Assembly: GCA_021775795.1 (NCBI GenBank)
Contig: JAJFHB010000229.1
Location: forward strand, 1-5,087
Direction of reading: 5' to 3'
Origin: Hyphomicrobiales bacterium
Lineage (GTDB): Bacteria; Pseudomonadota; Alphaproteobacteria; Rhizobiales; JAJFHB01
DNA: 5,087 bases
Shown here piece by piece: positions 1 through 5,087 of this stretch (position 1 is the stretch's first letter; the number at the start of each line of letters is the position of its first letter). The translations under genes were made by a program, and so were the position numbers. The notes beneath the pieces are model-generated. The model was not told where the DNA came from, ran no database searches, and saw only the letters and a list, made by a program, of their open reading frames with translations.

Positions 1-1009
1 CACCGAGAATGCCAACTTCGACATCGGCCTCCGAGACGCGTTTCACACCGTGGCCCATTTCCTCAGCGATAAGCTGAGCAGTGTCCGCATCAATGACGTC
101 GTTAATTTTGAGCATATGCCCCTGTTGCATCAGGAGGCGGATGACGTCCACGGCCCGCTCCGCCATGCGGTTTGCGAGCTCCTGAACGGTGATCGCCTCG
201 GGAATGATGACATCACGGTTGATCTTGGCTTGCGGCTGCGAGGAATCCTGCGCCTGTTTCTTTTCCCGTTCGCGTTGCCGCCTGATAGAGGCCAGGCTGC
301 GTTCTCTGGGAGAATCATCGAGAGCATTCGAAATCGTCAGCCTGCCCTGGCGACGCGGCTGATCAGCACGACGCGATGGACTGGGCGCCGCGCCGTCGCG
401 GCCCTTGCGGCCTTTCTTGGCATCGGCTGAGCGATCACCAGCATCATCTTGCTCGACCGCTTTTGCCACTCCGGCTTTTGCCGGCTTGTTCGGTTTTGTT
501 TCTTCGGTGAGCGCGAGTGCTTCCTGCTCTGCCTTGAGACGGGCTTCTTCGGCACTGCGTTGCGCTTCTGCCTCGGCTTCTTCGCGAGCCCGGTCAACTT
601 CCTGGGCCTGACGTATTTCGGCCTCAGCTTCAGCTACCTTGCGTTCTTCGGCTTCGCGAACGCGTGCTTCCGCCAACGCATTGGCTCGAGCACCCTTTTC
701 GTCATCAGTCAACGTACGCAGAACAACGGCAGAGCGCTCGTCGACAACTACTTCCTCCGGTACAACGACGGGCGCTTCGGGTACGACAGGCGCTTCTTCC
801 ACAGCGACTTCCACCGGGGCTTCGACCGGTTCAGGAGCGCCAGGCACAGCTATGGTGCGTTTGCGCTTCTTCTCCACAAGTACCGACTTGGAACGCCCGT
901 GCGAGAAGTTCTGCCGGACATGGCTCGACTCGACCGAGCGCCGCATGCTCAACGTGTTGCTCGAAAGCGTCGCGGGCTTGTCGTCGTCTGTATCTTTGGT
1001 TTCACTCAT
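1..1009 (-). CDS. infB: Translation initiation factor IF-2, N-terminal part (runs off the window edge)
   Basis: IF-2 is the cytoplasmic GTPase that brings formyl-Met-tRNA to the 30S subunit and promotes subunit joining. The window contains the first 336 codons, read without a stop to the left edge; the GTPase and C-terminal domains lie outside. Seen here: an IF2-associated segment at about residues 17-51 with the basic motif RQNFSHGR; a Val/Pro/Glu-rich stretch at about 52-97; a highly charged Ala/Glu/Arg-rich, probably helical or coiled-coil segment at about 104-170; a basic linker at 171-222; the alphaproteobacterial block RLTISNAL...[15 protein letters not shown] at about 223-251; and a classical IF2_N domain at about 264-336 ([24 protein letters not shown], then [20 protein letters not shown]). 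The ATG at 1009 lies 4 nt after the ylxR stop. A GGAAAG-like sequence overlaps the end of ylxR, so translational coupling is likely. The identity is secure. Confidence 0.97.
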   Translation of the reverse strand, partial: MSETKDTDDDKPATLSSNTLSMRRSVESSHVRQNFSHGRSKSVLVEKKRKRTIAVPGAPEPVEAPVEVAVEEAPVVPEAPVVVPEEVVVDERSAVVLRTLTDDEKGARANALAEARVREAEERKVAEAEAEIRQAQEVDRAREEAEAEAQRSAEEARLKAEQEALALTEETKPNKPAKAGVAKAVEQDDAGDRSADAKKGRKGRDGAAPSPSRRADQPRRQGRLTISNALDDSPRERSLASIRRQREREKKQAQDSSQPQAKINRDVIIPEAITVQELANRMAERAVDVIRLLMQQGHMLKINDVIDADTAQLIAEEMGHGVKRVSEADVEVGILG

Positions 1010-1013
1010 TCTT

Positions 1014-1646
1014 TCAACTTTCCATCCGCACCGTGTTCAGTGGCGCTTGAAACGACGGGCCCGTCCCGTCATTCCAAAAGTTTTCAAACTTGCGGGCTGC
1101 GGCGGCGAACGTATCGGTCAAATTTCCGTCCGTTAGCGCTGCATGTATCACATTCGACCGCCCAAATGCCAAGCTCAATTCGTCTGACGAGAACGATCTC
1201 AGCGCAGGAATAATATCATCCCCATCACTGACCGAGCGCAAACGCTGAGCCAGTTTATTCCTGCCGACGTCCGATGCTTCGGCTGCGTGCAGCAGAAGAA
1301 CGATCGGTTCGGCTTTGGCACGCTCGATTATCTTCTCAAAGCCGCAGCGTACCAGTCCGGCTTTTTGAACAAGGCTGAGGAGATCAAGTGGTCGTTTGCG
1401 CAAAAGCTTTCCGACCAATTCGGCAAGGTCTGCGCTTGCCCGAACACTGCACTTCATGCTGCGGGAAAACAAGTTCTTGCGAACTGCTTCTTCAACCAAG
1501 CCGCGGTCCGCGGTCACCCAAACCCCTCTCCCTGGAAGCTTACAAAGAACATCCGGGACTACTTCGCCCTCCGGACCAGCGACAAACCGTATGAGTTCAT
1601 CGACAGGCCGAACAGTTCTGGTTGCGATACACATGCGTTCCGTCAT
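1014..1646 (-). CDS. YlxR-family (DUF448) RNA-binding protein fused to an L7Ae-like domain
   Basis: This is the small RNA-binding protein gene found between nusA and infB in many bacteria. From the ATG at 1646 it encodes 210 residues. The N-terminal YlxR/DUF448 domain covers about residues 1-65, with the motif RxCIATR, then [18 protein letters not shown] and [12 protein letters not shown]. The C-terminal half (about 84-190) reads like an L7Ae/L30e fold: [20 protein letters not shown], then [19 protein letters not shown], then a late [19 protein letters not shown] segment. The two halves resemble the separate YlxR and YlxQ proteins of Firmicutes, fused as is common in Alphaproteobacteria. The start is uncertain. 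A GTG at 1718, inside the end of nusA, has a GAGG only 3 nt before it and would add 24 residues with no family-like content. The ATG at 1646 fits the family N-terminus but lacks a clear Shine-Dalgarno sequence. The precise cellular role is not known from sequence. Confidence 0.92.
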   Translation of the reverse strand: MTERMCIATRTVRPVDELIRFVAGPEGEVVPDVLCKLPGRGVWVTADRGLVEEAVRKNLFSRSMKCSVRASADLAELVGKLLRKRPLDLLSLVQKAGLVRCGFEKIIERAKAEPIVLLLHAAEASDVGRNKLAQRLRSVSDGDDIIPALRSFSSDELSLAFGRSNVIHAALTDGNLTDTFAAAARKFENFWNDGTGPSFQAPLNTVRMES

Positions 1647-1695
1647 CTTTGATCGTGTCGCGTTCGCAGTGCCGCATGGGCGCAAGAGCGGGGGC

Positions 1696-3330
1696 TCAGG
1701 CCATGGGCGCTGCTCCACTTTCCTCGGTTGCTACTTCTTCGACTTCTTCCGGCTCTGCGGCTGCCAAAAGGTCTTCTTCGGTAATCCAGCCAGCCTTGAT
1801 ACGGGCTGCCATGATCATGGCTTCCGCCTCGACGTTGCTGACGTCCTGGCCGTCCAGAATACCCGCCTGGCGTACCGGCTCACCGTCTACACGTTCAATC
1901 CAACCCGTGAGATCGTCAGTTGCGCAGCCAGCCAGATCTTCGACCGAGGCGATTTCATTCTCGCCAAAGGCGACGAGCATGGCCATGGTCACACCCGGCA
2001 CCTCGATGACCTCATCGGCAACACCAAGTTCGCGGCGCCGCGCATCAAGTTCCGTATTCACACGCTCGAGGTATTCCAGCGCCCGGCGCTGGAGCTCCTG
2101 TGCCATGTCATCATCAAAGGCTTCGATTTCGGCAATCTCTTCGACCGCGACATAGGCGACCTCGTCGATTGAGCTGAAGCCTTCCGATGCCAGAAGCTGC
2201 GCAATAACCTCGTCGGCGTCGAGCGCTTCCTGGAATATCTGGCTGCGTAGATTGAATTCGGCCTGGCGCCGTTCCGATTCCTCTGCCTCGGTAAGGATGT
2301 CGATATCCCAACCTGTAAGCTGAGAGGCAAGACGTACGTTCTGGCCGCGGCGACCGATTGCCTGACTTTGCTGTTCGTCGGGCACAACCACTTCGATCCG
2401 CTTCAGATCCTCATCGAGAACAACCTTAGTGACTTCTGCCGGTGCCAAGGCATTGACGATGAAGGTTGCCGGATCGGGAGAAAACTGAATGATATCGATT
2501 TTCTCGCCCTGCAGTTCACCGACAACCGCCTGCACCCGGCTGCCCCTCATGCCGACACAAGCACCTACGGGATCAATTGAGCTATCCTTCGACAGCACGG
2601 CGATCTTGGCACGGCTGCCGGGATCACGTGCCACTGAGACAATCTCGATGATGCTGTCATAGATTTCCGGCACTTCCTGCGCGAACAACTTCGCCATGAA
2701 GTCGGGATGTGTGCGCGAAAGGAATATTTGCGGCCCGCGTTGCTCACGCCTGACATCATAAATGTAGGCGCGAATACGATCTCCCGGACGGAAAGTTTCC
2801 CGCGGCAGGCATTCGTCTCTTTTCACGATCGCTTCGCCGCGCCCGAGATCAACAACAACATTGCCGTACTCGACACGCTTCACAACGCCATGGACGATTT
2901 CGCTGATACGATCCTTATATTCATCGTATTGGCGCTCGCGCTCCGCATCGCGCACTTTCTGCACGATAACCTGCTTGGCGTTCTGCGCTGCAATGCGGCC
3001 AAAATCGATCGGCGGCAATGATTCCGAAATGAAGTCACCAACGAGGGCTGCCGGGTTTCTTGCCTTGGCCAGGTCGAGGCTGATTTCGGTTGCTTCATTC
3101 TCGACGACTTCAACAACTTCGAGCAGACGGACCAGCCGGATTTCTCCGGTTTTCTCGTCAATCTCCGCCTTGATTTCATTTTCGCTGCCATAACGCGAAC
3201 GTGCGGCTCGCTGTATGGCGTCTTCCATAGCAGCTATGACCACGTCTTTTTCGATGGCTTTTTCGCGTGCTACTGCATCTGCAATCTGCAGAAGCTCAAG
3301 CCTGTTGGCACTGACAACCTGCTCAACCAT
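1696..3330 (-). CDS. nusA: Transcription termination/antitermination protein NusA
   Basis: NusA binds RNA polymerase and nascent RNA, and modulates pausing, intrinsic and Rho termination, and rRNA antitermination. The product has 544 residues, normal for an alphaproteobacterial NusA. Visible domains: the polymerase-binding N-terminal domain (about 1-130, starting VSANRLELLQIADAVAREK); an S1 domain (about 143-207, with VVKRVEYGNVVVDLGRGEA and QIFLSRTHPDF); KH1 (about 210-290, GACVGMRGSRVQ at 256-267); KH2 (about 300-350, AIGRRGQNVRLA at 324-335); then two helical C-terminal repeats (about 365-425 and 430-515) and an acidic tail at about 525-538 rich in Glu. The ATG at 3330 has a good GGAGAG Shine-Dalgarno sequence 5 nt upstream and matches the family start. 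It follows rimP after 48 nt and abuts or overlaps ylxR, so it is an operon member. I see no frameshift or missing domain. Confidence 0.98.
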   Translation of the reverse strand: MVEQVVSANRLELLQIADAVAREKAIEKDVVIAAMEDAIQRAARSRYGSENEIKAEIDEKTGEIRLVRLLEVVEVVENEATEISLDLAKARNPAALVGDFISESLPPIDFGRIAAQNAKQVIVQKVRDAERERQYDEYKDRISEIVHGVVKRVEYGNVVVDLGRGEAIVKRDECLPRETFRPGDRIRAYIYDVRREQRGPQIFLSRTHPDFMAKLFAQEVPEIYDSIIEIVSVARDPGSRAKIAVLSKDSSIDPVGACVGMRGSRVQAVVGELQGEKIDIIQFSPDPATFIVNALAPAEVTKVVLDEDLKRIEVVVPDEQQSQAIGRRGQNVRLASQLTGWDIDILTEAEESERRQAEFNLRSQIFQEALDADEVIAQLLASEGFSSIDEVAYVAVEEIAEIEAFDDDMAQELQRRALEYLERVNTELDARRRELGVADEVIEVPGVTMAMLVAFGENEIASVEDLAGCATDDLTGWIERVDGEPVRQAGILDGQDVSNVEAEAMIMAARIKAGWITEEDLLAAAEPEEVEEVATEESGAAPMA

Positions 3331-3335
3331 TGGGT

Positions 3336-3341
3336 CTCTCC
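3336..3341 (-). promoter_or_regulatory. Shine-Dalgarno site of nusA
   Basis: GGAGAG on the minus strand ends 5 nt before the nusA ATG at 3330. It is the clearest ribosome binding site in the window and fixes the nusA start. Confidence 0.8.
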
Positions 3342-3378
3342 ACGTATTTCCTAACCGGCAAAACGCGCCGTATGATCG

Positions 3379-3924
3379 TTAGTCTTCCTGCTTCCTGGTG
3401 GCGGCTGCAACCAGCGCATCCGTCATCACCAGTCTGGCATCTGAAATTGTATCAAACGGCAAGCCGACTAATACCCGCTCACCGCCCTCTTCTCCGTCGA
3501 TGAAGATCCGAACTTCACCATCTGTATAACCTTCCAAAACACCACGAAACCGACGCCGTCCGGCGATCAACTCCGCCATTTCAATTTTGGCCTCGTGCCC
3601 GGACCAGTGTTCAAAATCACTGGGCCTCACGAGGGGTCTGGCAATTCCAGGTGACGAGACCTCGAGAAGATACTTGCTGGCAATCGGGTCCTCGACATCG
3701 AGTACCGGCGATATTGCCCTGCTGATCGCCTCACAATCGTCTATTCCGAAATGACCGTCCTTTTTGTCTGCCATAATCTGGAGTGTCGCTCCGGCATCGC
3801 CGGTAAGGCGAATGCGGACAATACGATAGCCCAGGCTTTCAACTACCGGCTCTATCAATTCGACCACGCGCCTGGCAGCACCAGTTTCACGCGCGATGCG
3901 TGGCTCCTGCACCGTGTCGCTCAT
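3379..3924 (-). CDS. rimP: Ribosome maturation factor RimP
   Basis: RimP is a cytoplasmic factor needed for maturation of the 30S subunit. The product has 181 residues, typical for the family. The N-terminal domain (about 15-95) contains RRVVELIEPVVESLGYRIVRIRL, then LQIMADKKDGHFGIDDCEAISRAISPVLD, and the family hallmark YLLEVSSPGIARPLVR at about 85-100. The C-terminal small-barrel domain covers about 105-172 (HEAKIEM, RRRFRGVLEGYTDGEVRI, LPFDTISDARLV). I chose the ATG at 3924 (MSDTVQEPRIAR). The frame stays open upstream to 4011, but that extension would translate the terminator hairpin and has no RimP-like sequence. The ribosome binding site is weak (GGGCGGG about 6 nt before the ATG). The gene heads the rimP-nusA-ylxR-infB group, a conserved arrangement. 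The terminator only about 55 nt upstream is notable for how this operon is expressed. Confidence 0.96.
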   Translation of the reverse strand: MSDTVQEPRIARETGAARRVVELIEPVVESLGYRIVRIRLTGDAGATLQIMADKKDGHFGIDDCEAISRAISPVLDVEDPIASKYLLEVSSPGIARPLVRPSDFEHWSGHEAKIEMAELIAGRRRFRGVLEGYTDGEVRIFIDGEEGGERVLVGLPFDTISDARLVMTDALVAAATRKQED

Positions 3925-3978
3925 AGCCAGCCCGCCCTGCCGCTGCTCGTTGGGAACGCGACTTTCGGTACCACCTAA

Positions 3979-4006
3979 TAAAAAAGTGGACCCCGCAGGG
4001 TCCACT
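3979..4006 (-). terminator. Strong intrinsic terminator between trmB and rimP
   Basis: On the minus strand a perfect 9-bp stem (AGTGGACCC pairing with GGGTCCACT; arms 3998-4006 and 3985-3993) with a 4-nt loop TGCG is followed directly by a run of six Ts and then ATT. There is no T-run on the other side, so it acts on minus-strand transcription only. It sits about 105 nt after the trmB stop and about 55 nt before the rimP ATG. It could end the metK-trmB transcript, end a short RNA started inside the gap, or act in the leader of the rimP operon. Confidence 0.93.
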
Positions 4007-4045
4007 CTCAACGATAGTCCGAACCGTATAAGTTCCAGATTATGC

Positions 4046-4064
4046 GAGAATGACTCTCATTCGG
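4046..4064 (-). promoter_or_regulatory. Fur-box-like palindrome (candidate operator)
   Basis: The core GAATGA-GAG-TCATTC is a perfect 6-bp inverted repeat with a 3-nt centre. Aligned with the classical 19-bp Fur consensus (GATAATGATAATCATTATC), the minus strand matches at 13 of 19 positions, including 13 of the last 16. It lies just downstream of the candidate -10 element, covering about +1 to +19, a position that would allow repression. Fur-family regulators in Alphaproteobacteria vary (Fur, Mur, Irr) and their sites differ, so the metal sensed is inference. It could also be a chance palindrome or an RNA hairpin. Confidence 0.42.
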
Positions 4065-4069
4065 TCGCC

Positions 4070-4097
4070 AATATAGCGATTTAGCTTCACATCGCAA
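4070..4097 (-). promoter_or_regulatory. Candidate sigma-70 promoter in the trmB-rimP gap
   Basis: On the minus strand, TTGCGA (4097-4092; 4 of 6 matches to TTGACA) is followed after 16 nt by TATATT (4075-4070; 5 of 6 matches to TATAAT). Transcription would start at about 4061-4065, right at the Fur-like palindrome. The gap is more AT-rich than the genes around it, which raises the rate of chance matches. Nothing comparable is evident between the terminator and the rimP start. Confidence 0.42.
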
Positions 4098-4110
4098 GCT
4101 TTAACGCGGC

Positions 4111-4797
4111 CTAATGTGGCAGCCGAAAACGCAGGTATGAAGGCCGACGTCCAGCCTGGACTGCCTTGCTTTCGTATCGCGTTTGAGGCCAATCAGACGG
4201 ACGATGGCGCCAGTCACCGGGGCCATCCGCAAGCCATTCAAAAACTCCCTGTCGACGGATGTGAGACAAGGTCCAACGCACGTAGTCGGGAATGTCCGAG
4301 GCGAAGCGAAATTCCCCCCCTGGCGCGAGTACACGGGCCAGGCGCTCAAGATTTTCCTGCGTCACAAAGCGCCGCTTGTTGTGCCGGAGCTTTGGCCAGG
4401 GATCGGGGAACAGAAGGAATATCCTGCTGATGCTGTCTGCGGCAAGGCAGTCGAGGACATCGCGTGCGTCACCATCATGGATGCGGACATTGCTGATGTG
4501 GTCCGTTTCAAGACGGGCGAGAAGCTGGGCAACACCGTTTACGAAGGGCTCACAGCCGATGATCCCGGTGTCAGCATGCGTCTGCGCCTGCCAGAGCAGA
4601 TGTTCGCCGGCGCCAAAACCTATCTCCAACCAGTGTGTGTCTACGGCGCTGCCGAACAAACCGGCTGGATCAAGCGGCGCAGGTTGCTCAAGATCAATGC
4701 GCAGTTGCGGCAACACCTCCTGCATAAGACGTGCCTGGCCTTTGCGCAGCTTGTGTCCCTTGCGGCGCCCGTAAATTCGATGCTTGGTTTCATCCAT
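4111..4797 (-). CDS. trmB: tRNA (guanine-N7-)-methyltransferase TrmB
   Basis: TrmB uses S-adenosylmethionine to form 7-methylguanosine at position 46 in the variable loop of tRNA. The product has 228 residues, normal for the family. Seen in the sequence: a basic N-terminal segment (RIYGRRKGHKLRKGQ, residues 7-21); SAM-binding motif I, LEIGFGAGEH (57-66); an acidic motif around GCEPF (81-85); VRIHDGDARDVL (104-115); the hallmark LFPDPWPKLRHNKRR (129-143), containing residues used in tRNA binding and catalysis; SDIPDY (167-172); and the C-terminal TRYESKA (206-212). The ATG at 4797 is the only reasonable start because an in-frame TGA lies five codons upstream. No clear Shine-Dalgarno sequence precedes it. 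It follows metK by 83 nt, so the SAM-making and SAM-using genes are adjacent and are probably cotranscribed. Confidence 0.97.
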   Translation of the reverse strand: MDETKHRIYGRRKGHKLRKGQARLMQEVLPQLRIDLEQPAPLDPAGLFGSAVDTHWLEIGFGAGEHLLWQAQTHADTGIIGCEPFVNGVAQLLARLETDHISNVRIHDGDARDVLDCLAADSISRIFLLFPDPWPKLRHNKRRFVTQENLERLARVLAPGGEFRFASDIPDYVRWTLSHIRRQGVFEWLADGPGDWRHRPSDWPQTRYESKAVQAGRRPSYLRFRLPH

Positions 4798-4880
4798 AAT
4801 CGCGCTGCGTCAAGCCGGATGCGAACGGCACCAGCGGACCCTACAGAAATGCCGTCTGGAAATCGCCTGAGCGACACCCC

Positions 4881-5087
4881 TTAAGTAAGCGCTGCCTTGA
4901 TGGCATCCACGAGATCGGTGCGCTCCCAGGAAAAGCCGCCATCAGCATCTGGTTCACGGCCAAAGTGGCCATAAGCCGAGGTGCGCTCATAGATTGGACG
5001 ACTGAGACCGAGGTGCTCACGAATGCCGCGAGGGCTCAGATCCATCGCTTCGGCAAGGGCACCGACGAGCTTGGCTTCCTCGACATT
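4881..5087 (-). CDS. metK: S-adenosylmethionine synthetase, C-terminal end (5' part outside the window)
   Basis: MetK makes S-adenosylmethionine from methionine and ATP in the cytoplasm. Only the last 68 codons and the TAA stop are present, and the frame is open to the right edge. My translation gives the conserved MetK ending: an alpha-helical stretch with [22 protein letters not shown], then [11 protein letters not shown], a [14 protein letters not shown] segment, and the terminus KAALT. The Y-GHFGR and W-E-TD elements are typical of MetK C-termini, and the GGFSWE form is common in Alphaproteobacteria. It reads into trmB on the same strand. The SAM-binding and ATP-binding motifs lie outside the window, so activity cannot be judged, but nothing looks degraded. 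Confidence 0.95.
   Translation of the reverse strand, partial: NVEEAKLVGALAEAMDLSPRGIREHLGLSRPIYERTSAYGHFGREPDADGGFSWERTDLVDAIKAALT

Noticed and set aside
449..1213. Open frame of 254 codons on the plus strand
   Set aside because: It lies antisense to infB and the end of ylxR, which have clear family sequence. Its translation is rich in Phe/Cys/Arg from the GC-rich opposite strand and shows no recognisable domain.
1396..2172. Open frame of 258 codons on the plus strand
   Set aside because: It is antisense to ylxR and the nusA 3' end, has no family features and no ribosome binding site, and is a shadow of conserved coding sequence.
3925..4011. Upstream extension of the rimP frame to a start at 4011
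   Set aside because: The extra 29 residues would be encoded by the terminator hairpin and T-run and do not resemble any RimP N-terminus; the ATG at 3924 fits the family length.
4007..4110. A tRNA gene upstream of rimP, as with metY in E. coli
   Set aside because: Only a GGTTCGGAC string vaguely recalls a T-loop. There is no acceptor stem, anticodon arm or CCA end.
4641..4877. Minus-strand frame of 78 codons overlapping the trmB start
   Set aside because: It overlaps trmB in another frame and shows no recognisable protein features. The in-frame start at 4797 for trmB is secure.
4865..4881. A terminator directly after metK
   Set aside because: The only hairpin (TCGC-TCAG-GCGA) has a 4-bp stem followed by three Ts, too weak to support a terminator call.
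4183..4884. Open frame of 233 codons on the plus strand
   Set aside because: It is antisense to the whole of trmB, whose catalytic motifs are unmistakable.
1..5087. Mobile elements, CRISPR arrays, long repeats or horizontal-transfer signatures
   Set aside because: No inverted-repeat ends, transposase-like frames, regularly spaced repeats or abrupt composition changes were seen; the region is a conserved housekeeping cluster.

Overview
This is a stretch of chromosomal housekeeping DNA, almost certainly from an alphaproteobacterium. Every gene I can support lies on the minus strand. In transcription order (right to left) they are: the 3' end of metK, then trmB, rimP, nusA, a ylxR-type RNA-binding protein gene, and the 5' third of infB. 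This gene order, the protein lengths and the residues point to Alphaproteobacteria, perhaps Hyphomicrobiales or a related order. Diagnostic residues include the IF-2 N-terminal RQNFSHGR motif, the NusA opening VSANRLELLQIADAVAREK and the MetK ending [17 protein letters not shown] cannot name a genus.

Layout: metK C-terminus (4881-5087), an 83-nt gap with only a weak hairpin, and trmB (4111-4797). Next comes a 186-nt gap (3925-4110), the main regulatory region of the window. After it come rimP (3379-3924), a 48-nt spacer carrying a good Shine-Dalgarno sequence, nusA (1696-3330), ylxR (1014-1646, or from 1718), and infB (1009 down to the window edge). No stretch over 300 bases lacks a gene. There are no tRNA or rRNA genes, insertion sequences, CRISPR arrays or origins.

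How the genes work together: metK makes S-adenosylmethionine, the methyl donor used by TrmB to make m7G46 in tRNA. RimP matures the 30S subunit, NusA controls pausing, termination and antitermination, the YlxR protein is a small RNA-binding factor, and IF-2 places initiator tRNA on the ribosome. The tight spacing from rimP to infB fits one operon linking transcription and translation.

The part worth a second look is the trmB-rimP gap. It holds, in the minus-strand direction, a plausible sigma-70 promoter, a palindrome matching the classical Fur-box consensus at 13 of 19 positions over the predicted start site, and a perfect 9-bp intrinsic terminator followed by six Ts, all before rimP. This would suit either a short (~85 nt) possibly iron-regulated small RNA or a terminator-containing leader of the rimP-nusA-infB operon. 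The rest of the window is ordinary conserved sequence.
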